Under the pieces are notes generated by a model, which was not told where the DNA came from, did no database searches, and saw only the letters and a program-made list of their open reading frames with translations. A program made the translations under genes and the position numbers. From the NCBI RefSeq assembly GCF_014836905.1, contig NZ_JACSPZ010000012.1, positions 1 to 64,000 on the forward strand: a DNA stretch of 64,000 nucleotides. Reading direction: 5' to 3'. Positions within the stretch are counted from its first letter, which is position 1; each line of letters starts with the position of its first letter. This document shows positions 43,196 to 52,827 of this stretch, piece after piece. Origin of the DNA: Solibacillus faecavium (GTDB taxonomy: Bacteria > Bacillota > Bacilli > Bacillales_A > Planococcaceae).

Positions 43196-44557
43196 TTAAT
43201 CGTACTGGCGTTTAATTGTTTTAAAGAGTCTAGCCTTTTTTAGCAGTGATTTCGGCATTTGAACTGTAGCAGTTACGACGCCGGGATGACGACCTATTTC
43301 AATTGAACCTGTTATTGTCGCTCGATTTCTCACTTCATCCACTGTCATTTCAAACAGTTTTGCTGTACGCTCAAGTGCATTGTCTGTTGCTATATTTAAA
43401 TTTTGTCCTGTACCGACAATTGACAATGGAAAACTATCCTCCACCTGCTTCACACCGAACTCCTCTGCCAGTTCGCGTGCCTTGCGCTTCTCTTCTTTAG
43501 TAAACGGTTTGGCCGTATACGGTAAGTCCTCTTCATTAGGTAGAATAATTGGCCCTTCCAAATTTGCTTTCTTCAGGACACTCACCTGCAGCTGCACAAT
43601 CCCTGCTACATCTGTCGTATGACCGGCAATTTCTCCATCACCTTGCATTGCATGCATATCCCCCACATAGACACCACCGCCTGGTACCTTTACCGGACAG
43701 ATTACTATAGCCCCTTCACGAACACGGTTAATATCCATATGTCCATCTGTACGGTGAATATTAAGTTCATCTTCCGTCATCGTAAATTCATGTGGTGCTC
43801 CAATTAAGAACGTGCCAAAATCACCTGCATTATGAGAATCCGGCATTGCCTTGGATGGTGTTGTTCCTAGCTGCCCTACAAAAGGACGCATTCTTGCCAT
43901 CACACCAATTAAATCACTTGGTCCAAACGACGTAATTGGATTTTGGACAGACTTTTCCGGTGTTCTCATAAAATTCTTTGCATCCAAGGCGATTCGACGT
44001 GCTGCTTCTTTTCCTACAGTCAATCCGATTTCGCCTTTTGAATTAAATGTCATCGTATAGCCATTCGAAATTTTAAACGGTGTCGTATCCGTGCCACATG
44101 TCACACATTTTACCGACTCCTGCCCAATACCTTGTACGACAGTTGTAGGATGCAACTTACCACAGCCAGGGCATTTCACCTTCACAAATGGATCTCCGAT
44201 AAATCGATCCAGCTGTGCTTCATCCGTCCCCGAAGAAGTAGCAATCGATGTCACTTGAATGGACTTAATCTGGATAACGATTGCGTCCCCTACTTCCGCG
44301 CCTTCCACATACACAGGTCTTGTCACTTCGTGTCCACCTCGAATGGTTGGTGTAATCATCGGTCCCCAACAACCAGGTGCTGTATTGGCAATAATCGTAC
44401 CGCCATCCTTTACTGGTCCCAACATTGGTGCATTTGGATTTAGTATCCCATCTGTAAACTCATTAACGAATAATGTTTCAGCAGCTTCAATAATTGGTTG
44501 CTCTAGATTCAATAAATCCTCTTGTTGTTCAAAATTAGGTGCAAGATCATTTAACAT
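43196..44557 (-). CDS. Acetamidase/formamidase family protein
   Basis: 453 residues. TIIANTAPGCWGPMITPTIRGGHEVTRPVYVEGAEVGDAIVIQI and VYVGDMHAMQGDGEIAGHTTDVAG match the FmdA/AmdA family, zinc-type amidases that hydrolyse formamide or acetamide to the acid and ammonia. An extra zinc-ribbon-like insertion CPGCGK...CVTCG lies at about 135-160. AAAGGGGAGAGG precedes ATG 44557. Cytosolic. True substrate could be another short amide. Confidence 0.88.
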   Translation of the reverse strand: MLNDLAPNFEQQEDLLNLEQPIIEAAETLFVNEFTDGILNPNAPMLGPVKDGGTIIANTAPGCWGPMITPTIRGGHEVTRPVYVEGAEVGDAIVIQIKSIQVTSIATSSGTDEAQLDRFIGDPFVKVKCPGCGKLHPTTVVQGIGQESVKCVTCGTDTTPFKISNGYTMTFNSKGEIGLTVGKEAARRIALDAKNFMRTPEKSVQNPITSFGPSDLIGVMARMRPFVGQLGTTPSKAMPDSHNAGDFGTFLIGAPHEFTMTEDELNIHRTDGHMDINRVREGAIVICPVKVPGGGVYVGDMHAMQGDGEIAGHTTDVAGIVQLQVSVLKKANLEGPIILPNEEDLPYTAKPFTKEEKRKARELAEEFGVKQVEDSFPLSIVGTGQNLNIATDNALERTAKLFEMTVDEVRNRATITGSIEIGRHPGVVTATVQMPKSLLKKARLFKTIKRQYD

Positions 44558-44766
44558 AAGAAAACCCTCTCCCCTTTAAATTGTATGTATATTCAGTAAA
44601 TTTAAAATGTATTTCGTTTCTATTCAAAAAATATGTTCTTACTCTATTATACAATTTTTTACATACTAATATCGAGGCGATTTATTAACAAATGTAAAAC
44701 ATTTCTTTATCTTATATAATGACGATAAGATGGAAATTATTCGATATAAGAAGGGGGTGCCATTGC

Positions 44767-45120
44767 ATGAACCAAAAGCAGACCGAGCAGTTATGGCGGG
44801 AGGAAAAATATCGTGTCATGTTCCATAGCCAGAACCACTATAATGCGATTCGGCAAGCAATGAAGGATAATTTATCGTATGACAAGGTGGCTCAGCTCAT
44901 CACGGATGCACATAACCAAAAAGCGACAAACGGGAGTATGCGCAATGCATGCCAGCATATGTGGGGATACTTTAAAAAATGTGCAAGTGCCAAAGAAAAA
45001 ATGCAGTATGAACGATTGCTGGAGGAAACAGATTTTACTGGACTATTACAATTACTAAAAGGATTGGCTCGGAAATATGAAATAAACTATCTACTGGAAA
45101 GTCGTATTTTGAAGGATTGA
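44767..45120 (+). CDS. DUF1722 (YbgA-like) protein
   Basis: 117 residues. HSQNHYNAIRQAMKDNLSYDKVAQLITDAHNQKATNGSMRNACQHMWGYFKKCASAKEK...LLQLLKGLARKYEINYLLESRIL is the DUF1722 (YbgA) pattern with its conserved H, Q-H-x-x-GYFK core. The usual fusion to a DUF523 domain is absent. Start at ATG 44767 with AAGGGGG nine bases upstream; the frame back to 44719 is not supported. Function of the family is unknown; YbgA lies next to photolyase genes in E. coli. Confidence 0.8.
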   Translation: MNQKQTEQLWREEKYRVMFHSQNHYNAIRQAMKDNLSYDKVAQLITDAHNQKATNGSMRNACQHMWGYFKKCASAKEKMQYERLLEETDFTGLLQLLKGLARKYEINYLLESRILKD

Positions 45121-45150
45121 ATGATTCGGGACCGATGTTTCCTGAAAAGT

Positions 45151-45188
45151 AAAAAACCTATAAAAGCGCTTTTTATTTCGCTCTTATA
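45151..45188 (-). terminator. Terminator of the SDR gene
   Basis: Minus strand TATAAGAGCG / CGCTTTTATA hairpin followed by GGTTTTTT, close behind the SDR stop at 45199. Confidence 0.65.
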
Positions 45189-45198
45189 AGTCGTTTGA

Positions 45199-45981
45199 TT
45201 AATATTTATATGATTGCCCGCCATCAATCGGAATGACAGCACCATTAATGAAGTCAGCTTGATTGGATAATAAAAATGCCACTAAGTAACCTATTTCTTC
45301 TGGTTTCCCAAAGCGTTTCATCGGATTACCTTGTACAAATTGTTTACCGGCTTCTTCCCAGTTATCGCCGCCCATTTGACGCAAAGATCCTTCTACCATG
45401 GGGGTCATAATTGCTCCTGGGGCAATTGCTTTTACAGAAATCCCGTACTCACCATATTCAACCGCTGAGTTTCTTGTTAACCCAACTACGCCATGCTTAC
45501 TCGCTGCATAGCCGGACTGATTTCCGACACCGCGGATACCGCCGACAGACGCTGTATTGACGATTGTTCCATAGCCTTGTTCCTTCATCACCTTCAAAAC
45601 ATACTTCATACCGTAAAATACGCCATTTAAATTGATTGAGACAACTTTTTGGAACTCATCGGTCCCATAGTCTTCTGTTAAATTTTGCTTCCCTTCCACT
45701 CCAGCATTGTTAAAGAAGGCATCAATCTTGCCGAAGCGTTCCACCGTTTGATTGACAAAGTTCTCTACTTCGCTTTCCGTTGCCACATTTGCTGTAACTA
45801 GGAGTGTCTCCACTTTTGGCGCTACCGCTTGTACCTTTGACTTCGTATCATCTAATCCCGCCTGGTTAATATCAACAAGCACTAGCTTAGCGCCTTCTTT
45901 TGCCAGCTGTAATGCTGCAGCCTGTCCTAATCCCGAGCCAGCACCCGTTACAATTACGACCTTTTCTTCAAAACGATTCAT
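45199..45981 (-). CDS. SDR family NAD(P)-dependent oxidoreductase
   Basis: 260 residues, classical short-chain dehydrogenase: TGxxxGxG in VTGAGSGLGQ (residues 11-20), NNAG in FNNAGVEG, catalytic Ser in NTASVGG and YxxxK in YAASKHG. Asp in VLVDIN after the second strand favours NAD(H). Cytosolic oxidation or reduction of an alcohol/ketone; glucose dehydrogenase or 3-oxoacyl reductase-like relatives are common but the substrate is not evident. AAAGGAGG lies upstream of the ATG. Confidence 0.9.
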   Translation of the reverse strand: MNRFEEKVVIVTGAGSGLGQAAALQLAKEGAKLVLVDINQAGLDDTKSKVQAVAPKVETLLVTANVATESEVENFVNQTVERFGKIDAFFNNAGVEGKQNLTEDYGTDEFQKVVSINLNGVFYGMKYVLKVMKEQGYGTIVNTASVGGIRGVGNQSGYAASKHGVVGLTRNSAVEYGEYGISVKAIAPGAIMTPMVEGSLRQMGGDNWEEAGKQFVQGNPMKRFGKPEEIGYLVAFLLSNQADFINGAVIPIDGGQSYKY

Positions 45982-46358
45982 GAGTTGTCCTCCTTTATAA
46001 TAAAAAGCTCTTCATTCAGAATTTATTATTTTCTTTTTAACTGAAATTTATAGCTCTAATAAGGAATTTAGTTTTCTAAATATTAAATATGGTAAGATGA
46101 TGGAAAAACAAGAGGCGAGCCAACTAATAAAAAATGTTTGTTCTTTTAGAAATGTATCTAACGATGTAGAGCAAATGGGCTAGAACGCAGAAAAAACCCT
46201 TCAAGCATTGGCTTCCAAGGGTTTTTTAAGATGGTTTTTTTGTTGTTTTTATTACAAACTAGAACTTTATAAACCTGATTTGATACATTTATGGGAGAAG
46301 TAGGATGGTATTATTTACGGCCGATCGCCTATCTCTAAAGTGCAATTAATAATTTACT
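45982..46358. other. Gene-free stretch
   Basis: Holds the SDR promoter region and a symmetric terminator at 46191-46227. A 28-codon frame at 46096-46182 lacks a ribosome site and is not called. Confidence 0.4.
46191..46227. terminator. Symmetric terminator
   Basis: AAAAAACCCTT / AAGGGTTTTTT perfect arms with a 15-base loop; would end the CoA-transferase operon on the minus strand. Confidence 0.75.
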
Positions 46359-46988
46359 TTATATATTCACAACAAATGAAGCTTCTGTCTTTTCTTTAAC
46401 TTCCTCTAATGTAACTTCTGGTTGTAATTCGATGAGAATCATTTCTCCATTCTTAAAATCGAAAACTGCTAATTCAGTTATTAATCGATGAACGACACCT
46501 TTACCTGTAAGTGGAAGAGAGCAAGTTTGTTTAATTTTTGCTTCACCATGTTTATTCGTATGCTCCATAATCACAACAACTTTTTTTGCACCTACTACTA
46601 AGTCCATTGCTCCTCCCATACCTTTAACTAGTTTTCCTGGAATCATCCAGTTAGCTAGATCACCGTATTGAGAGACTTCCATTCCACCTAAAATCGCTAC
46701 ATCAATATGTCCTCCACGGATCATAGCAAAGCTTTCTGCACTATCAAAATATGAAGCGCCTTTGCTAGCTGTAACAGTTTCTTTACCCGCATTTATTAAA
46801 TCCGCATCAACTTGCTCTTCCGTAGGGTAAGACCCAATGCCAAGCAAACCATTCTCAGACTGTAGAAACACTTCATAATCTGAAGGTATATTATTCGCTA
46901 TCAATGTGGGCATTCCGATGCCTAAATTTACATACATCCCATTTGAAATTTCCTGAACAGCACGTTTTATAATCACATCTCTAGACAC
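46359..46988 (-). CDS. scoB: 3-oxoacid CoA-transferase subunit B
   Basis: 209 residues, family I CoA transferase beta subunit with the catalytic Glu in SENGLLGIG (about residue 49). [18 protein letters not shown] is typical of ScoB/AtoA. Forms a heterotetramer with subunit A and moves CoA from succinyl- or acetyl-CoA to a keto or other carboxylic acid. Overlaps the subunit A gene by one base. Last gene of an operon with a CitMHS transporter and split AtuA. Confidence 0.93.
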   Translation of the reverse strand: MSRDVIIKRAVQEISNGMYVNLGIGMPTLIANNIPSDYEVFLQSENGLLGIGSYPTEEQVDADLINAGKETVTASKGASYFDSAESFAMIRGGHIDVAILGGMEVSQYGDLANWMIPGKLVKGMGGAMDLVVGAKKVVVIMEHTNKHGEAKIKQTCSLPLTGKGVVHRLITELAVFDFKNGEMILIELQPEVTLEEVKEKTEASFVVNI

Positions 46989-47686
46989 TATGCATTCTCC
47001 TTTACAACGAGACGTTCAATGCGTTTTTCATAATTTTGACCAACTACTATACGCTGAACGTAAATACCCGGTAGGTGAATAAAGTCCGGATCTATTTCTC
47101 CAACCTCTACTAATTCCTCCACCTCTACTATAGTTATTTTAGCAGCCATGGCAGCTAATGGATTAAAATTCCGAGAGGTTTTTCGGAATACTAAATTACC
47201 ACTCTTATCTGCTTTCCATGCTTTAACTAAAGCAAAATCCCCTTTAATTGCTTTTTCTAATAAATACACTTCACCATCAAATTCTTTCACTTCTTTACCT
47301 TCTGCAATAGGTGTTCCAACGCCTGTTGCAGTATAAAAACCGGGAATTCCAGCACCTCCAGCTCTAAGTTTCTCGGCTAAGGTACCTTGTGGTGTTAATT
47401 CGACTTCTAGCTCTCCTGAAATAAATTGTTGCTCAAAAGTTTTATTCTCACCAACATAGGATGCAATCATTTTTTTTATTTGTTTATTTTTAAGTAATAA
47501 ACCTAATCCAAAATCATCTACTCCACAGTTGTTACTCACAACGGTTAAATCTGTTACATCCTTTTTTTCTAACGCCGCAATTAATTTCTCAGGAATACCA
47601 CACAGACCAAATCCACCAGCAATAATAGTAGAACCATTCGTAATATCCTCGACTGCACGTTCAAATGAATCGTATACTTTCTTCAT
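46988..47686 (-). CDS. scoA: 3-oxoacid CoA-transferase subunit A
   Basis: 232 residues, alpha subunit of a family I CoA transferase: [19 protein letters not shown] near the N-terminus (oxyanion-hole glycines), [13 protein letters not shown] and [25 protein letters not shown]. ScoA/AtoD-like. AGGGGGG lies upstream of the ATG (47686). Partner is the following subunit B gene. Together they probably activate the acid brought in by the CitMHS transporter or produced by the AtuA-type proteins (inference). Confidence 0.93.
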   Translation of the reverse strand: MKKVYDSFERAVEDITNGSTIIAGGFGLCGIPEKLIAALEKKDVTDLTVVSNNCGVDDFGLGLLLKNKQIKKMIASYVGENKTFEQQFISGELEVELTPQGTLAEKLRAGGAGIPGFYTATGVGTPIAEGKEVKEFDGEVYLLEKAIKGDFALVKAWKADKSGNLVFRKTSRNFNPLAAMAAKITIVEVEELVEVGEIDPDFIHLPGIYVQRIVVGQNYEKRIERLVVKENA

Positions 47687-47740
47687 TTCAACCCCCCTGA
47701 AAAGATAACTCTAATTTTTTTGAGAACTTAATTTTAAGGC

Positions 47741-48043
47741 TTATGATAGTTCTAACTCTAATACGCTGTAACTTAAGGTTTTCCCATGCGTGTCCATTGC
47801 TAATGATGTAGTAACTCCCGTATCTAAAGCTTCGTGACAAATAAATTGCAATGCTCCTAGAGAAGGAATTTCATAACGCTCAACATCACCTAAGACGATG
47901 CCTTGTAAGTGTTCTTTCACTTTGTCGACTGTTACTTGTTCTAAAATCAATGGATAGTTCTCTTTTTTGAAAGCAATAATTGACATAGTTAAAGTATTAC
48001 CTTTATCACCAGTTCTGCAGTGTGCCACCTCATATAATTTCAT
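47741..48043 (-). CDS. AtuA C-terminal-like domain protein
   Basis: 100 residues. CRTGDKGNTLTMSIIAF is the hallmark of the ferredoxin-fold C-terminal domain of AtuA-type proteins (GDKGN motif). In Pseudomonas AtuA it is fused to the DUF1446 domain; here it is a separate gene. Start at ATG 48043 with AAGGAGG eight bases upstream, inside the end of the DUF1446 gene (14-base overlap), so the two are coupled. Likely a subunit working with that protein. Confidence 0.8.
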   Translation of the reverse strand: MKLYEVAHCRTGDKGNTLTMSIIAFKKENYPLILEQVTVDKVKEHLQGIVLGDVERYEIPSLGALQFICHEALDTGVTTSLAMDTHGKTLSYSVLELELS

Positions 48044-49370
48044 TGAAATGAACCTCCTTCTTTTCAGTACTAATTTCGATTTGGTTCTCCTCAATAAAAG
48101 TAGAAACGATACCTACGACATCCAAAATATTTTTACGCGCCCCACCGCCACCAGCTGGACCATTTGTATATAACGCTTCAACTTCCTCACCAATTAATTC
48201 TGCTAAACTTGGACTCTGTGTCTTACCAGCAACTCTAAGTCGAACTTCATAAGGTTCTATTTGTCTGAATGCTTTTCTATGAGTAGCATTTACACCAATC
48301 AAATCTACCCTAAAATCTGTGTATAAATGACGAATTCTTTCAGAAATGATCTCCCCAGCTAACTCAGCACGTGCTAATGCATTTTCTCCAGCATATGAGA
48401 TTTCGCCTTCACCAATAAAGCCCGCATTATAGCCAATACTTACTTTTAGTTTTTCAGGCTTCCCTACGGCGGTAACACCACTTACTTTAATAGTGCCAGG
48501 ATTAACTTCTTCAAAAACCACTTTGGAGAAATCGGCAATGATATCAGGTGTTATATATGCAGTAGGATTCAAAACTTCATAGAGCAGTTGTTCTTTCATT
48601 GTTTGTAAAGTAATTTGACCACCTGTATTTTCAACCTTGCTAAAAATAGCTGTTCCATCATTTGATACATCTGCATATGGGAAACCAAGATTTGCTAAAT
48701 CAGCAACATCTTTTTTACCTGGGTCTGCAAAATATCCTCCTGTAAGCTGACCTGCACATTCTAATAGATGGCCAACTACTGTTCCCTGTGCTAAATAATC
48801 TAATTCATTAAGCTCCCACTTAAATTCATGAATCATCGGTGCTAAAAATAAAGATGGGTCTGCAACACGCCCTGTGATAATAATCTGAGCATCTGATTGT
48901 AAGGCAGACAATAATGCATTCGCGCCAATATAAGCATTTGCAGATAAAATTTCCCCATATTCACTTAATAACTTGCCTGTTTCCCACACCGTTTCATCTA
49001 ATGAAATTTTTGAAAGGACATCGTCTCCAGTAACCACAGCGACTTTAATCGGAATTCCTAGCTGTTTTGCTATCTCCAAGATTTTTTCCGCTCCTGCTTG
49101 TGGGTTAGCAGCCCCCATATTCGTAATAATTCGTGTTGCTTTGTTTTTTAATTTAGGCAGTAAGCTTTGCATACGCTTCTCTAATAGAACATCATACCCT
49201 AATGAAGGATTAGCTTTTTTCCTTTTTTGCGCTAACGCTATCGTTCGCTCTGCCAAACATTCTAGAACTAAATAATCTAAATTACCTTTTTCTAATAAGA
49301 TTTCAGCAGGCTCGATACGATCACCAGCAAACCCAGTACCTACGCCTATTCTAATTGTATTTTTTTTCAT
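48030..49370 (-). CDS. AtuA N-terminal (DUF1446) family protein
   Basis: 446 residues. IGVGTGFAGDRIEPAEILLEKGNLDYLVLECLAERTIALAQ and TRIITNMGAANPQAGAEKILEIAKQLG are the DUF1446/AtuA core named after acyclic terpene utilisation in Pseudomonas. Start at ATG 49370, sharing ATGA with the CitMHS stop. The AtuA reaction is not established. Here it pairs with a tricarboxylate-type transporter and CoA transferase, so an acid rather than a terpene may be the substrate. Confidence 0.87.
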   Translation of the reverse strand: MKKNTIRIGVGTGFAGDRIEPAEILLEKGNLDYLVLECLAERTIALAQKRKKANPSLGYDVLLEKRMQSLLPKLKNKATRIITNMGAANPQAGAEKILEIAKQLGIPIKVAVVTGDDVLSKISLDETVWETGKLLSEYGEILSANAYIGANALLSALQSDAQIIITGRVADPSLFLAPMIHEFKWELNELDYLAQGTVVGHLLECAGQLTGGYFADPGKKDVADLANLGFPYADVSNDGTAIFSKVENTGGQITLQTMKEQLLYEVLNPTAYITPDIIADFSKVVFEEVNPGTIKVSGVTAVGKPEKLKVSIGYNAGFIGEGEISYAGENALARAELAGEIISERIRHLYTDFRVDLIGVNATHRKAFRQIEPYEVRLRVAGKTQSPSLAELIGEEVEALYTNGPAGGGGARKNILDVVGIVSTFIEENQIEISTEKKEVHFNEII

Positions 49371-50659
49371 ATAGATATCGCCCCAATCAATACAGCTACT
49401 ATTGTCATAACAACCGTTGTCATAAACGCCCACTTAAAAATAAATTTTTGATGATCTACTAAATCTACTTGTGCTAATCCAATTAAAATAAATGTTGAAG
49501 CAGTTAAAGGACTTAATGGGAATCCAACTGTCATATGACCTAAAATTGCTGCTCGTCCAATTTCATGTGGATTAATGCCCAATGTAGAAGCAGTTTCGGC
49601 AATTACAGGTAGCACCCCGAAATAATATGCATCAGGTGTAAAAACAAGACTCAAAGGCATACTAGTAATTGCTACAATTACAGGTAAAAAGCGCCCCATA
49701 GAATCAGGAATAATATTTACTAATGCAAGTGCCATGTCTTCAATCATTCCTGTACCATTAAGTATTCCTGTAAAAATACCTGCGGCAAATATCATTGTAG
49801 CAACTAAAAGTACACTCTTAGAATGTGCAGCAATACGCGCCTGTTGGTCATCGTGTTTTGGATAGTTAACCATTAATGCGGCTACAAAAGCTAATACAAA
49901 TAATATTGGCATCGGTAACCATGCACCTACTAAAGAAACTAATAGTGCAATAGTTAATAAAAGATTATAAATAAATAATTTTGGTTTTCTTAATTTCTGT
50001 TCTTCTTCACTAACGGAAAATTGCAAATCTGATTCATCTAATTGAAGAATACCTAAACGTTTTCTTTCCTTTAATCCGATTAATGCCGAGGCAATAATAA
50101 CCCACACAATTCCGGCTATCATTGCAGGAATGACAGGATTAAAAATATCTTTAGCTTCCGCACCTAAAGTTGTCATGGCACGTGCCGTTGGACCGCCCCA
50201 TGGAACAATATTCATTACACCCGCACCTAAAGCGACAACACCAGCTAAAACTAATCTATTAATTCCTAGTTTTTTATAGATTGGTAGCATAGCCGAAATT
50301 GTAATGATAAACGTAGCTGAACCATTACCATCTAAATGTACTACCATTGCTAAAATAGCTGTTCCCACTACCACTTTTAAAGGATCACCTTTTACAACCT
50401 TTAAAATGAATTTAATCATTGGGTCAAATAATCCTACATCTAACATCAGACTAAAATATAAGATAGCGAACACAAGCATAATACCTGTTGGCGCAACCGT
50501 TGATAATCCACTTAACATCATCTCGCCTAGCTCTAATCCAAATCCCCCGATTAGACCAAATATTACTGGCACCATTACTAATGCGACAATTACCGAAACT
50601 TTTCTTGTGAATATTAATATTAAAAATACACTGATTGTTAGAAATCCTAATAAAGCCAT
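49367..50659 (-). CDS. CitMHS-type carboxylate:cation symporter
   Basis: 430 residues, about 12 membrane helices. GGFGLELGEMMLSGLSTVAPTGIMLVFAILYFSLMLDVGLFDP and HLDGNGSATFIITISAMLPIYKKLGI are the CitMHS family (metal-citrate:H+ symporters such as B. subtilis CitM/CitH). Start at ATG 50659 with AAAGGAGGG upstream. First gene of the operon that continues with split AtuA and the CoA transferase. Imports citrate or a related di/tricarboxylate; the exact acid is not known. Confidence 0.88.
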   Translation of the reverse strand: MALLGFLTISVFLILIFTRKVSVIVALVMVPVIFGLIGGFGLELGEMMLSGLSTVAPTGIMLVFAILYFSLMLDVGLFDPMIKFILKVVKGDPLKVVVGTAILAMVVHLDGNGSATFIITISAMLPIYKKLGINRLVLAGVVALGAGVMNIVPWGGPTARAMTTLGAEAKDIFNPVIPAMIAGIVWVIIASALIGLKERKRLGILQLDESDLQFSVSEEEQKLRKPKLFIYNLLLTIALLVSLVGAWLPMPILFVLAFVAALMVNYPKHDDQQARIAAHSKSVLLVATMIFAAGIFTGILNGTGMIEDMALALVNIIPDSMGRFLPVIVAITSMPLSLVFTPDAYYFGVLPVIAETASTLGINPHEIGRAAILGHMTVGFPLSPLTASTFILIGLAQVDLVDHQKFIFKWAFMTTVVMTIVAVLIGAISI

Positions 50660-50766
50660 ATAATCCCTCCTTTTTTCTGCTTTGTATACAGAAAATTCTA
50701 TTACAAACAACATTATTAGTAAAAGGAATAATAGGAATATCAATCATTCCCAATGAGCATATTAAA

Positions 50767-51642
50767 TTATTTTTTTATTAAACTAATGAATTTTTCTAAT
50801 ACAAACGATTTGTATGAATCTTTTAAAGTTATGAAGGAAAGCTTCCACAACAAAGGTTCGCCTTTAATTTTAATTAACTTTATATTAGGATTAAGATTCT
50901 TTTTATAGATTGAACTCGGAAGTAATGTAACACCATTACTAGAGACTGTTAACTCTAAAATTAAATCCCATTGAGAACTTTTATATACAATTTCTGGTGA
51001 AAAACCCGCTTCTTTACATGCATTAATAACGTAGTCATGTAAAGTGAATTCTTCCGTGAAAATAATAAATTTTTCATCTCTTAATTCGCTAATTGAAATT
51101 TCTGCTTTAGATGCTAGTACATGATCTTTATGTAAGAAAACAAAGAACTCATCTTCAATATAAGGGTATATATCATACATGTTATTTTTAAAGTATGGAG
51201 AGACAACTAATGCTATTTCTACCTTTCCATCTAAAACTATTTCTTCGAGCTTTTTTGCTCCACGTTCGAATAATTCAATTTTTATGTTTGGGAACTTATC
51301 ATTAAACGTTTCAGCTATTTCCGGGAAAAATAAAGTTCCAATTAAAGGTGGCATACCTAATTTCAAACGCCCAACCTCTATATTTTTACTCTTTTTGATA
51401 AGTAAGTGTAAATCATCAATCGCATAAAGAATCTCTTTTCCTTGTTGGTAAACTAACATTCCTATATCTGTTAACTTAACTTTTTTGGATTTTCTGTCGA
51501 GCAGGTCAGAAGCCAATTGTTTTTCTAAGCGCTTAATACTTTTACTTAAAGAAGATTGCGTAACATACATTTCCTCAGCCGCTTTTGTAAAGCTATCATG
51601 ATCTATGACTTGAATAAAATTTTGTAAATCTCTAATTTCCAT
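50767..51642 (-). CDS. LysR family regulator
   Basis: 291 residues. N-terminal winged helix (MEIRDLQNFIQVIDHDSFTKAAEEMYVTQSSLSKSIKRLEKQLASDLLDR) and the LysR effector-binding domain (about 90-291). AAAGGA lies upstream of the ATG. It is oriented with the CitMHS operon, about 107 bases upstream, instead of divergent as is common, but probably controls that operon with a small organic acid as effector (CitR/CcpC-like, inference). Confidence 0.9.
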   Translation of the reverse strand: MEIRDLQNFIQVIDHDSFTKAAEEMYVTQSSLSKSIKRLEKQLASDLLDRKSKKVKLTDIGMLVYQQGKEILYAIDDLHLLIKKSKNIEVGRLKLGMPPLIGTLFFPEIAETFNDKFPNIKIELFERGAKKLEEIVLDGKVEIALVVSPYFKNNMYDIYPYIEDEFFVFLHKDHVLASKAEISISELRDEKFIIFTEEFTLHDYVINACKEAGFSPEIVYKSSQWDLILELTVSSNGVTLLPSSIYKKNLNPNIKLIKIKGEPLLWKLSFITLKDSYKSFVLEKFISLIKK

Positions 51643-52202
51643 GTTGAATTCCTTTCATTTGTAAGAATGGATTTATATTTTATGCACTATCCTTATTTAT
51701 TTCTTTATTTCTTTTGGACTTCAAAATCGCAATTTATAGTTAAAATAATACAGAAAAAATATTTTAATACACTTTAACCTTACACTTTTCCTATTCTAAA
51801 TCCATCAGTATCTTTGTACTAATTCTTTTATTATCCATTTGATTCTGATTTTGTTCGTAATCGGTTGACTAAAACTGATTTATTGCACGATTGTTATTTT
51901 GATTCAATTCTAACGTGAGTAGCATAAAACGAATGATGTAAATCTTGAGAATTATCAAGCTGAAATTGAAGTGTTAAAAGTGAAGAAGGAAAATAAAAAA
52001 TCACCAAATCCTTTTCACCAAAGGATTTAGCGATTTTCGCCTATTTTACTTATTACATCTAACTGCTGAAATAGGAATAAACATTTCGTAATTTTTTGAT
52101 TTTAACTTCTATATTATAAAATACAAACTTCTAATACTTGTTAAAATAATTGTTTCTTCTTTCAAAAGAGCAATCGGTCAGTTGCGCTTATTCCCTTTGT
52201 TT
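51643..52202. other. Gene-free stretch
   Basis: About 560 A/T-rich bases. Contains the LysR gene's upstream region, a minus-strand terminator for the cupin gene (51991-52036) and two short open stretches in different frames (around 51860-51917 and 51923-52030) with protein-like but start-less sequence. No certain gene. Confidence 0.4.
51991..52036 (-). terminator. Terminator of the cupin gene
   Basis: Minus strand: AAATCCTTT / AAAGGATTT arms extended by GATTT/AAATC pairs, followed by T6. Confidence 0.6.
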
Positions 52203-52778
52203 TTATTTCCCGTGTTCCTCATGCCTAGCGCTCGCTTTAGTAGGTTCAACCGTCCCGAATGGATGATTTGGTGGTGCATAAATTGTATAAAGCTTTAATG
52301 GCATCTGTCCTGTATTTGTAACATTATGCCACGTTCCGGCAGGCACAAAAATCGCAGAACCATCAAATACCATTCTATTAAAATTCAGGTTATCTTTTGT
52401 TTTCCCCATTTGGGTAATCCCCTGGCCCTGCTCAATCCGAATGAATTGGTCCACATGTGGATGCACCTCTAGCCCAACATCCTCACCAGGATTTATGCTC
52501 ATTAAAGTAAGCTGTAGATGATTTCCTGTCCAAAGAGCGGTACGATACGTCTGGTTCTGTCTCGCCGCTTCCTCAATATTGATGACAAACGGATTTTTTC
52601 CATAATCTTTTAAAACTACTCCCTGATGATTTGAGGCGTCGCCCTGCCAATTATATGGGGCTGTAGTATTTACCCACATTGGATAATTTACATTACCTGG
52701 CGTACCCCCATATGGGTTGACCGGTATATGTGTAGGATACTGGTATTGCTGATATGGGTACCCATAAGGATAATACAT
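52203..52778 (-). CDS. Cupin domain protein
   Basis: 191 residues. N-terminal 40 residues are Tyr/Pro/Gln-rich (YYPYGYPYQQYQYP), reminiscent of spore-coat-associated proteins; a cupin domain covers about 85-175, with metal-binding pattern GLEVHPHVDQFIRIEQG...(H,H,E) and PAGTWHNV. AAAGGAATG precedes the ATG. A similar protein is known in several Bacillales as a mannose-6-phosphate-isomerase-like cupin. Enzymatic role unknown; a spore role would be a guess from the N-terminus. Confidence 0.83.
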   Translation of the reverse strand: MYYPYGYPYQQYQYPTHIPVNPYGGTPGNVNYPMWVNTTAPYNWQGDASNHQGVVLKDYGKNPFVINIEEAARQNQTYRTALWTGNHLQLTLMSINPGEDVGLEVHPHVDQFIRIEQGQGITQMGKTKDNLNFNRMVFDGSAIFVPAGTWHNVTNTGQMPLKLYTIYAPPNHPFGTVEPTKASARHEEHGK

Positions 52779-52827
52779 TTTATCATTCCTTTCGAAAATT
52801 CATTCTATTATCATATGCTTTGTTTTT

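Noticed and set aside
46096-46182. 28-codon ORF before the symmetric terminator
   Set aside because: No ribosome site and no recognisable sequence.
51860-52030. Degraded gene in two frames (LTKTDLLHDCYFDSIL and NLENYQAEIEVLKVKK)
   Set aside because: No start, and the second frame ends inside the cupin terminator; might be a remnant but cannot be supported.
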